A stretch of 36,541 bases of DNA, taken from NCBI GenBank assembly GCA_030834415.1, contig JAURFH010000015.1, forward strand, positions 1 through 36,541, in the 5' to 3' direction. A program made the position numbers and the translations under genes. Source of the stretch: Verrucomicrobiota bacterium. Its GTDB lineage: Bacteria; Verrucomicrobiota; Verrucomicrobiia; Limisphaerales; JAEYXS01. A model generated the notes under the pieces. It was not told the DNA's origin. It saw only the letters and a program-made list of their open reading frames with translations, and did not search any database. Positions 29,887-36,541 of the stretch are shown here, one piece after another. Each line of letters begins with the position of its first letter. The first letter of the stretch is position 1.

Positions 29887-32841
29887 ATGAGTATGAGATT
29901 CACAGGTTGGTTGGCCAGTGGCGTGGCGTGTCTTTTGGGCACGGCCTCGTTGCAGGGGGCAGATGTCGCGGTGGCGCCGCGGGAAGCGTTGAAGCAGTTC
30001 AAGCTGGAGCAGGGTTTGCGGCTGGAACTGGTGGCGGCGGAGCCGGAAGTGGTGAGCCCGGTGGCGGTGGCGTGGGATGAATCCGGCAAGATGTTCGTGG
30101 CGGAGAATCGCGGCTACCCGCTCGGGCCGGGCGAGGGCAAGCCGCCGGCGGGCGTGATCGCGCAACTGGAGGATGTGGATGGCGATGGCTATTACGAGAA
30201 GCGCACAGTTTTCGCCGATGGACTGACTTTCCCAAACGGATTGCAACGGTGGCTCGGCGGCTGGATCGTGACATGCGCACCAGACATCCTCTATCTCAAG
30301 GACACCGACGGCGACGGTAAGGCGGATGTGCGGCAGGTGTGGTTGACGGGCTTCAACACCAATCAGACGACGCAACTCCGGGTGAGTCATCCCACGCTCG
30401 GGCCGGACGGCTGGATCTACCTCACGAGCGGGTTGACGGGTGGCACCATCACTTCGCCGAAGAATCCGAAGCTGAAGCCGGTGACCTTCAAAAAGAACGA
30501 TTCGCGTTTCCATCCACGCACGCTGCAATTCGAAGTGCTGGGCGGCACGGGCCAGTTCGGAATGACCTTTGATGCGTTTGGGCGGAGGTTCACGACGTCG
30601 AATCGCAATCCCTTGCAACATGTGGTGCTGGAGCCGCGTCATCTGAAGCGGAATCCGCATTACGCTTTTTCCGAGATGGTGCAGGATGTGGCTCCGTACG
30701 GTGATGCGGGGAAGGTGCATCCGCTCAGCACAGATGGCACGACGGCTTCTTTCATGCCGAGCCTGATGGCGACGCCGCATGCGGGCTCCTTCACCTCGGC
30801 GTGCGGCAGTCATGTCTTTTACGGTCTGGCACTGACCCCGATGCATGTGGGCGATGTGTTCGTCTGTGAACCGGCACAGAATCTGGTGCAACGACAGATC
30901 TTGAGCGCCGAGGGTTCGACCTTCCGTTCGCAACCGGCGGATGACAAAGCGGATTTTCTGGCGACGGCGGACAGCTGGTTCCGCCCGGTTTACACGACCA
31001 CGGGTCCCGAGGGCGCTTTGTATATCTGCGACATGTATCGCCGGGTGATCGATCATCCGCAGTATCTGCCAGAGAACATCCGCAAGACGGCGGATTTTGA
31101 GAGCGGCAAAGACAAAGGACGCATCTATCGCGTGGTGGGTGAGAAGGTTTCGGCGAAGGATATGAAAGCCGCGCGGAAGCCGGACTTGGGCAACCTCAAG
31201 TCCGCGGATTACATGAAGCTGCTCACCACGGATAACAGCTGGGTGCGTGAAGTGGCGCGGCGGCGGATCATCGAAGACCCGTCTGGTATGAGCCGTGACC
31301 AGATGCAACGGCTCGCCCGTCAGCGCAATAATGTTTATGGCTCAGCGGCCGCGGTGTCCGCCTCGTTTTCCGTGCGGCCACGGGATGAGGTTTTCATGCG
31401 GTCTATCTTGGCCAGTTCCTCTCCAGAGATGCGTGAACTGGGATTGGCCATCGCGGAAGGCAGTTTCCGTGAATCGGATTTCCTTGTGGAGATCATCGAT
31501 CGCAGTGCCGATGATCCTGAGCCCCGGGTGCGTTTCCAATGCGCGCTGGCTTTGGGTGAAGGCAAGGATGAACGCATGGTGCCGCCGCTCTTGCGTATCG
31601 CCTTGCGAGATGGGGCGGACAAGTGGACGCGCGCCGCGGTGCTGAGCTCCATCGGCGAGCGTTCGCCAGATCTGTTCAAGGGCTTGGTGGAAGAGGGCAA
31701 TCGCGGTACGCCGGTGAATCCGATTTTGATGCAATCGATGGGCCAGATCCTCGCCGCGAGCCAGATTCCTGAGCGCATGATCTATCTGCTCACGCTGGTG
31801 GACCCGAACGCGGAACCCGACTGGCCGATGGCTTTCTTGAGCGGTGTGGCCGAGGGATTGCGCGGCAAGGTGAAAGGTCCGGCGAGTTCGCCCGTATTGA
31901 ATCTGGTGGCGATGGATACGACGTACTCCGCGGAAGCCGCCGCGGTGGTGAGTGGCTTTTTCGAGCGCGCCCTGAAGACGGTGCAGAATACGGAGGCAGC
32001 GGAGGGGCAACGACTGGCGGCGATCGGGCTGCTGGCGCAGGCGGATTATGCGCAAGCAGGGAAGATACTGCTGGGATTGATCGAGCCGAAACAGGCATCG
32101 GCCTTGCAAGTGGCGGCGATCCGTTCTCTGGGGGCGATGAATGAAGCCAAGGTGGCTGAGGCGCTCGTGACCCGCGAACGTTGGCGCGCATATTCCCCGC
32201 CGGTCCGTGAGGCGGTGGTGGGCACGGTGATGTCACAGACGCGTTATCTCCCGGCGCTTCTGGATGCTGTGGAGGCTGGCAATGTGCAAGCGTGGTCCCT
32301 CACACCGCAACGGCGGACTCAGTTGATGAAGAGCAAGGATGAAGCGATCCGCAAGCGGGCAACGCCGCTCTTCGAGAGTGCGGGCGCTGGGGATCGCATG
32401 AAGGTGTATGAAGAATACAAAACCATCCTGTCACTCAAGGCGAACGCGGCCAATGGCCACGAGGTGTTCAAGCGGGTGTGCGCCTCTTGTCATAAGATGG
32501 GCAGCGATGGCGCGAATGTGGGACCTGATCTTACTGGCGTGAGGAATCAGACGGCGGAGGTCTTGCTGCTGCACATCTTGGTGCCGGAGTATGAGATCTA
32601 TCCCGGCTACATCAGCTACGAAGTGGAGACGAAGGATGGAGAGAGCCTGACCGGGTTGCTGGCATCGGAGACGGCATCGAGCGTGACGTTGCGGCGGGCC
32701 TTGGGGCAGGAGGATACGATTCTACGCGCGAACATCGCGTCAATGACATCCACGAGCCTTTCGCTGATGCCACAGGAATTGGAGAAAACGATGACGAAAC
32801 AGGAACTGGCGGATGTGATCGGGTTCCTGAAGGGCCAGTAA
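29887..32841 (+). CDS. PVC-type secreted dehydrogenase with HEAT-like repeats and cytochrome c domain
   Basis: A 984-residue exported protein. A signal peptide (about 1-24) is followed by a beta-propeller sugar-dehydrogenase-like domain (about 40-415) with VAWDESGKMFVAENRGYPLG, VDGDGYYEKRTVF and YLKDTDGDGKADVRQVW. A helical HEAT-like region (about 430-840) follows. The C-terminal heme domain has CASCH (Cys865, Cys868, His869) and the downstream GPDLTGVRNQ. This is the membrane-bound dehydrogenase plus Pirellula/Verrucomicrobium heme-binding arrangement typical of Planctomycetes and Verrucomicrobia. It is likely a periplasmic sugar oxidase passing electrons to its own heme; the substrate is unknown. 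Confidence 0.92.
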   Translation: MSMRFTGWLASGVACLLGTASLQGADVAVAPREALKQFKLEQGLRLELVAAEPEVVSPVAVAWDESGKMFVAENRGYPLGPGEGKPPAGVIAQLEDVDGDGYYEKRTVFADGLTFPNGLQRWLGGWIVTCAPDILYLKDTDGDGKADVRQVWLTGFNTNQTTQLRVSHPTLGPDGWIYLTSGLTGGTITSPKNPKLKPVTFKKNDSRFHPRTLQFEVLGGTGQFGMTFDAFGRRFTTSNRNPLQHVVLEPRHLKRNPHYAFSEMVQDVAPYGDAGKVHPLSTDGTTASFMPSLMATPHAGSFTSACGSHVFYGLALTPMHVGDVFVCEPAQNLVQRQILSAEGSTFRSQPADDKADFLATADSWFRPVYTTTGPEGALYICDMYRRVIDHPQYLPENIRKTADFESGKDKGRIYRVVGEKVSAKDMKAARKPDLGNLKSADYMKLLTTDNSWVREVARRRIIEDPSGMSRDQMQRLARQRNNVYGSAAAVSASFSVRPRDEVFMRSILASSSPEMRELGLAIAEGSFRESDFLVEIIDRSADDPEPRVRFQCALALGEGKDERMVPPLLRIALRDGADKWTRAAVLSSIGERSPDLFKGLVEEGNRGTPVNPILMQSMGQILAASQIPERMIYLLTLVDPNAEPDWPMAFLSGVAEGLRGKVKGPASSPVLNLVAMDTTYSAEAAAVVSGFFERALKTVQNTEAAEGQRLAAIGLLAQADYAQAGKILLGLIEPKQASALQVAAIRSLGAMNEAKVAEALVTRERWRAYSPPVREAVVGTVMSQTRYLPALLDAVEAGNVQAWSLTPQRRTQLMKSKDEAIRKRATPLFESAGAGDRMKVYEEYKTILSLKANAANGHEVFKRVCASCHKMGSDGANVGPDLTGVRNQTAEVLLLHILVPEYEIYPGYISYEVETKDGESLTGLLASETASSVTLRRALGQEDTILRANIASMTSTSLSLMPQELEKTMTKQELADVIGFLKGQ

Positions 32842-32843
32842 CG

Positions 32844-33449
32844 CTACGCGTGCTTGCTCGCGTTGATGCGGCCGGTGTCGGACATCACCTTGATCTTGGT
32901 GTAGTAGCGGCGCAAATCGGCGAGGTGTTGCACAGCGGGCTTACGGGTGAGCGTGTAGCCGGTCATGGCCTGATCACTGCACAACGGCGGATCGGCATGG
33001 AGCAGTTCGCCGGGTTCGAGCGGGCCATTGTCCTCTTGGAAACCGTGAAGCGGTTCGAGGTTGAGCGTGTTCACCGGGTCGGCTTGTACCGCTTCGATGA
33101 AATCCGGGAGCGTGAGATTCAGTTCAGTGATGTGGCCGAGCTCTGCTTCCATCCGGGCCACGAGCCCATCGCGGAGGATGAACTGGTTGCCCAGGTAATC
33201 TTCACCAAAAGGGATATCGGTCGCGCCGAGAGCGCGGTAATAGGAATGGAAGGCGTGTTCGCTCATCCATGCGCGGCGCAGGGAGTGCCACTCAGGATCG
33301 CGGCTGGCGCCGCGGATATGCAAACCTCCGCCGAACTGCACAAAGCCGTTGATCTGTTCGAGCAACGCACGCAGCTCGGGCGGCAGCAGTTCAAACAGCT
33401 CGGGGTCATCCACCGATGGCCCCTGAAATGTCACTTGCAATAATTCCAT
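32844..33449 (-). CDS. SUKH (SMI1/KNR4)-like protein
   Basis: A 201-residue soluble protein. PELRALLEQINGFVQFGGG near the N-terminus, then PFGEDYLGNQFILRDG and LTLPDFIEAVQADP, follow the pattern of SMI1/KNR4 (SUKH) domains. Such domains often serve as immunity proteins to contact-dependent toxins, but no toxin gene or secretion locus is nearby. Many SUKH proteins are housekeeping or unknown. Its stop lies two bases from the stop of the convergent dehydrogenase gene. Confidence 0.65.
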   Translation of the reverse strand: MELLQVTFQGPSVDDPELFELLPPELRALLEQINGFVQFGGGLHIRGASRDPEWHSLRRAWMSEHAFHSYYRALGATDIPFGEDYLGNQFILRDGLVARMEAELGHITELNLTLPDFIEAVQADPVNTLNLEPLHGFQEDNGPLEPGELLHADPPLCSDQAMTGYTLTRKPAVQHLADLRRYYTKIKVMSDTGRINASKHA

Positions 33450-33485
33450 GTTTGCCCGGCACCGGTTGGCGCTGCGTCAGCGGCC

Positions 33486-33502
33486 TTTCGCAAGCTGCGA
33501 AA
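33486..33502. repeat. 7-bp perfect hairpin upstream of the SUKH-like gene
   Basis: TTTCGCA (33486-33492), loop AGC, TGCGAAA (33496-33502). It lies in the 180-base interval between the SUKH-like and sulfatase genes, on the 5' side of the SUKH-like gene, and could be an operator. The rest of the interval shows nothing recognisable. Confidence 0.35.
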
Positions 33503-33629
33503 ACGATGCCGCCGGACGAAAAACGCGCTCCGGTGTCAAAGCAACATAGTGCCGCCCATGGCCTGTGTCGAGAGTCGCCACCATGAAAAGCCGGTGAAAA
33601 ATGGGTGATATGTCAGGAAAAGGCCCGCG

Positions 33630-34985
33630 TCACTCAGAACTGGTTTCGATACGCGGACTGAATGAACTTACGATCTTGGCGTGAGCGGCCTGCAGCTCGG
33701 CCAGCTTCCCGGGTTCCTTCGTGGCGAGATTGTTTTGTTCGTAAGGATCCTTGGCGAGATTGAAGAGCATGGTCTCCTTGCCGATTTGCAGATACTTCCA
33801 ATCCCCGCTGCGGAGGGCATCCCCTGTCAGCATCCGCCAGAAGAGCTCGCGCGTGTAGTTTTTGCCTTCCACCACGGCGGGCAGAAAATTCATGCCATCC
33901 AGTCTGCGTCCACTGGTACTGACCCCGGCGATTTCGCAAAACGTGGGGAAGAAATCCAACGTGGTCAGCGGCTGGGAACTGATCGTTCCCGGCGGGATAT
34001 GGCCCGGCCACTGCATCACGCACGGCACGCGCACGCCGCCTTCATACACCGTGTTCTTCACCCCGCGGAAGGGTTCGTTGCTTCCGCCATACTTCGGGTC
34101 ACCGCCATTGTCCGTCACGAAGATCACGAGCGTGTTCTCCTCCTGGCCGGATGCGCGCAAGGCTTTCATCACCTTGCCGATGCCATCATCCAACGCAGCC
34201 ACCATGCCGGCGAATTCCCGGCGCAAAGGATCTTTGATCTCCGGGAAGCGCTTCAGATGTTCCACTTTGGACTGCATGCTGTTCGTCGTCACGTTGTTGA
34301 TCGGGTCCCAGCCCTTGGCGAAGTGCGGCGCGGTGTAAGTGAGATAGAGGAAGAACGGCTGTTTCGATGGGCGTTTGATGAAATGCACGGCCTCATCGGT
34401 CAAGATGTCCGTGACGTAACCGGGTGGCACGATACGTTCGCCGTTACGATACCAGTCCGGCGTGATGCCGTAATGCGTGGTGAAGTAGTCATTGCAACCA
34501 CCCGTGGAGCCGAACGCGTAATCGAACCCGTGATGATGCGGCAGAAATTCTGGAGCGCCATGACCCAGATGCCACTTGCCGATGAGCCCCGTGCGGTAAC
34601 CGGCCTCGCGCAAGACCTCGGCGATGGTCGTCTCTTGCGGGCGGATGCCGCGATGCTTGTCCCGTCCCTCCAGAAACATCAGCGCGCCGAGCAGGTTGTC
34701 CTGTGAACGGTTCGGATAGGTGCCCGTCAATAATCCGAAGCGCGAAGGCGTACACACCGGCGCGGCCACATAGAAGTCCGTCAGCTTCACACCATTCTTG
34801 GCGATGCGATCGATATTGGGCGTGGGGATCTCGCTGCCGAAACAACCCACATCATGTTGCCCTTGGTCATCAGAGAAGATGACGAGGATGTTCGGCTGGG
34901 TTGCAGGTCGCCAGTCTTTGGCCTGGGCCGGAGCAGTGACTCCACCGAGCAGGAGCAAGGTAAGCAGGAGGCGTTGAATGTTCAT
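33630..34985 (-). CDS. Secreted type I sulfatase
   Basis: A 451-residue exported enzyme with a signal peptide (about 1-22, ending AQA). The sulfatase signature is complete: NILVIFSDDQG gives the metal-binding Asp pair (39-40), Cys78 in APVCTPSRFGLLTG is the formylglycine precursor in CxPxR, and IGKWHLGH and VIFVTDNGGDPKYGG supply further active-site residues. It removes sulfate esters from polysaccharides in the periplasm or outside. The frame is open to 35039, but the ATG at 34985 begins the signal peptide. A formylglycine-generating enzyme must be encoded elsewhere. Confidence 0.95.
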   Translation of the reverse strand: MNIQRLLLTLLLLGGVTAPAQAKDWRPATQPNILVIFSDDQGQHDVGCFGSEIPTPNIDRIAKNGVKLTDFYVAAPVCTPSRFGLLTGTYPNRSQDNLLGALMFLEGRDKHRGIRPQETTIAEVLREAGYRTGLIGKWHLGHGAPEFLPHHHGFDYAFGSTGGCNDYFTTHYGITPDWYRNGERIVPPGYVTDILTDEAVHFIKRPSKQPFFLYLTYTAPHFAKGWDPINNVTTNSMQSKVEHLKRFPEIKDPLRREFAGMVAALDDGIGKVMKALRASGQEENTLVIFVTDNGGDPKYGGSNEPFRGVKNTVYEGGVRVPCVMQWPGHIPPGTISSQPLTTLDFFPTFCEIAGVSTSGRRLDGMNFLPAVVEGKNYTRELFWRMLTGDALRSGDWKYLQIGKETMLFNLAKDPYEQNNLATKEPGKLAELQAAHAKIVSSFSPRIETSSE

Positions 34986-35224
34986 AGGCGGTGGCTGATT
35001 TCGCGCTTCAGCATAATGCAATTCGCCCGCCCCGGGCAACCTTCATGGCAACCTGCACATTACAAAATAAATTGGAATCAACTTTTGCCTGCCTGTCCGC
35101 AAAGGTTTATCCTCTGGCTAATAACCAAAAACCAATCCGCGATGGAGTCTCTTCCGCGTGGTGGTAAAGGGATTCAGGGCATGCCGCCTGCGGCTGGGTT
35201 CCCCGCCCAACCAACGGAACTGCC

Positions 35225-35671
35225 ATGCAAATTCAAGGCACGCTGGACGTCATCCTCAGCCACAAAAATTACGCGCTCTGGAGTATCGCTCCCAACGCTA
35301 CGGTCTTCGATGCCATCAAGATGATGGCCGATCATAACATCGGTTCCGTGCTCGTGATGCGCGAGGGCCGTCTGCTCGGCGTGCTTTCTGAGCGCGACTA
35401 CACCCGCAAGGTCATCCTCAAGGGACGCCAGTCCCGCCAGACCATGGTGAACGAGATCATGTCCACCCCGGTCATCACCGCACCCATCGATTTCTCGATC
35501 GAGGAAGCTTTGCGCCTGATGAGCGAGCGGCGCATCCGGCATCTCCCGGTAGTGGCCCGGGGCAAGGTGGTGGGTTTGGTCTCCGTGGGCGACCTCATCA
35601 AGTGGGTCATCGCCGCGCAGGACGCCACCATCAGCCAGTTGGAAAGCTACATCACGGGCAGCTACGCGTAA
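35225..35671 (+). CDS. Two-CBS-domain protein
   Basis: A 148-residue cytoplasmic protein made of two CBS domains. The first (about 8-70) has TVFDAIKMMADHNIGSVLVM and GVLSERDYTRKVI; the second (about 76-135) has VNEIMSTPVITAP, EEALRLMSERRIRHLPVV and GLVSVGDLIKWVI. CBS pairs bind adenosine nucleotides and act as energy or ligand sensors. With no attached enzyme it probably regulates another protein. It starts with ATG at 35225 after GGAACTGCC, which contains a weak ribosome-binding sequence. Confidence 0.93.
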   Translation: MQIQGTLDVILSHKNYALWSIAPNATVFDAIKMMADHNIGSVLVMREGRLLGVLSERDYTRKVILKGRQSRQTMVNEIMSTPVITAPIDFSIEEALRLMSERRIRHLPVVARGKVVGLVSVGDLIKWVIAAQDATISQLESYITGSYA

Positions 35672-35701
35672 GGCTGGTTACGGGTGAGCAAAATGGTGCT
35701 T

Positions 35702-35735
35702 CGGACTAGCCAAGTCCGGTTACCTGCACTACTTT
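35702..35735. repeat. Degenerate relative of the hairpin cluster element
   Basis: CGGACT (35702-35707) and AGTCCG (35713-35718) enclose AGCCA, followed shortly by CCTGCACTAC, close to the CCTGCGCTAC that ends the cluster at 28996-29005. It lies between the CBS and transporter genes and may be a decayed copy of the same element. Confidence 0.45.
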
Positions 35736-35758
35736 CGCTGCGTTTCAAAACGTAGCGC

Positions 35759-36541
35759 ATGAATCTCTCCAAGTATCCCCGGAACGTACGGCTGTTTGTG
35801 CTGTTCCGGATGCTGTTCAACGCGCGCTTCTACTATCCGGTCTTCGCGGTGATGTTCTTGGATTACGGCCTCACCATGAGCGAGTTCGCGTTGCTGAACG
35901 TCGCTTGGGCCGTGGCCATCGTGGGGTTGGAAGTCCCTTCCGGTGCATTGGCAGACCGCTATGGCCGCAGCCTGTTGGTGAAGCTCGCATGTGCACTCAT
36001 GGTGCTGGAGATGGCGCTGATCGCTTTTGTGCCCGTAGGGAATCACGCGCTCGTGCTTGGAGCGTTCCTCCTTAACCGCATCTTAAGCGGGGCGGCAGAG
36101 GCTCTGGCCAGTGGCGCGGATGAAGCACTGGCCTATGACTCGTTGGTGGAAGTGGGCATGCAGTCCGAGTGGCCGCGTATTCTGGAAGTCATGATGCGTT
36201 GGCAGGCCGTGGCCTTCACGGTGGCGATGCTGGTCGGTGCGGCGGTGTTTGATCCCATCCTGATGCAGACCATTGCCGGCATGCTGGGCATGGAAGGGGA
36301 GATCTCCAAATCCCTCACCATGCGTCTGCCGGTCATTCTCACGTTGGGGTCCTCGCTGGTCGTGTTCTTTGCCTGCCTGAATATGCGTGAGGCGAAGCTC
36401 GTCACGCCTCAGGAAACTGCGGAAGCCAGTGGCACTCTCGACCTCATGCGCCAGGCGGGCGGTTGGATCCTGCGTTCACCGGCGGTGCTGGGATTGCTCA
36501 TCGTCGGCCTCTTGCATGACAGCTTCACGCGCGTTTTCCTC
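35759..36541 (+). CDS. MFS transporter, N-terminal part (partial)
   Basis: The first 261 codons of a membrane transporter that continues past the window end. It begins MNLSKYPRNVRLFVLFRMLF. Hydrophobic helices follow, with the loop VGLEVPSGALADRYGRSLLVK, which is the major facilitator motif A (G-x3-D-(R/K)-x-G-R-(R/K)-like) between helices 2 and 3. It then has ASGADEALAYDSLVE, common in MFS proteins of the drug/metabolite type, then helices up to about residue 220. The substrate is unknown. The ATG at 35759 lies 87 bases after the CBS gene. Confidence 0.85.
   Translation, partial: MNLSKYPRNVRLFVLFRMLFNARFYYPVFAVMFLDYGLTMSEFALLNVAWAVAIVGLEVPSGALADRYGRSLLVKLACALMVLEMALIAFVPVGNHALVLGAFLLNRILSGAAEALASGADEALAYDSLVEVGMQSEWPRILEVMMRWQAVAFTVAMLVGAAVFDPILMQTIAGMLGMEGEISKSLTMRLPVILTLGSSLVVFFACLNMREAKLVTPQETAEASGTLDLMRQAGGWILRSPAVLGLLIVGLLHDSFTRVFL

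Noticed and set aside
29809-31308. 499-codon open frame on the minus strand
   Set aside because: Antisense to the PVC-type dehydrogenase; its product is rich in His and Arg with no recognisable motifs, typical of a shadow frame.

Overview
The window is a 36.5 kb stretch of ordinary, densely coding chromosome from a Gram-negative bacterium. It most likely comes from a member of the Verrucomicrobiota (PVC superphylum). Pointers are a secreted dehydrogenase with HEAT-like repeats and a C-terminal heme-binding domain of the Pirellula/Verrucomicrobium type, a FecR protein next to a CHASE2 adenylate cyclase, a CxPxR sulfatase, a secreted sialate O-acetylesterase, tandem prohibitin-like proteins and an SBBP-type propeller. 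The assignment is inferred from gene content; no rRNA or tRNA is present. I see no insertion sequence, prophage or CRISPR array.

Layout. 1-1307 (+): end of the ATP synthase operon (atpD 3' end, atpC, terminator), then a small ferritin-like protein. 1330-3775 (-): an arsenic operon in the order arsR, aquaporin, DUF6428-type protein, arsC and a [2Fe-2S] ferredoxin, with a promoter/operator region at about 3795-3822. It has no ArsB or Acr3 pump. 3860-5177 (-): response regulator and CHAD-like helical protein. 5199-5535: non-coding, with a terminator. 5536-7784 (-): zinc-ribbon protein, two paralogous SPFH/prohibitin proteins and a two-helix membrane peptide, the last three translationally coupled. 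7864-8778 (+): family 4 uracil-DNA glycosylase. 8897-9696 (-): two overlapping paralogous small membrane proteins of unknown function. 9789-12996 (+): Tat-exported N,N-dimethylformamidase-like protein and sialate O-acetylesterase.

13063-21008 (-): a long housekeeping and regulatory run. In transcription order it is FecR protein, CHASE2 adenylate cyclase, coaD, yceD, rpmF, plsX, fabH, PilZ-like protein and pilT. 21258-22322 (+): response regulator with a GAF domain. 22394-22819 (-): SprT-like metalloprotein. 22936-24306 (+): secreted beta-propeller. 24299-28864: a YfhO-like GT-C membrane glycosyltransferase, divergent from a methyltransferase-GT2 fusion and a second methyltransferase; this looks like an envelope glycosylation locus. 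28865-29008: a cluster of short perfect hairpins. 29009-36541: HAD phosphatase, PVC-type dehydrogenase, SUKH-like protein, sulfatase, CBS-domain protein and the start of an MFS transporter that runs off the window.

The most interesting items are the arsenic operon, where three consecutive products end in adjacent cysteines and an aquaporin stands in for an efflux pump; the fused methyltransferase/Dpm1-like GT2 beside YfhO, resembling a rearranged CsbB-YfhO system; the tandem unknown membrane proteins; the hairpin cluster at 28870-29005 with a degenerate relative near 35702; and the terminator whose T-tract touches the candidate start of the adenylate cyclase gene.
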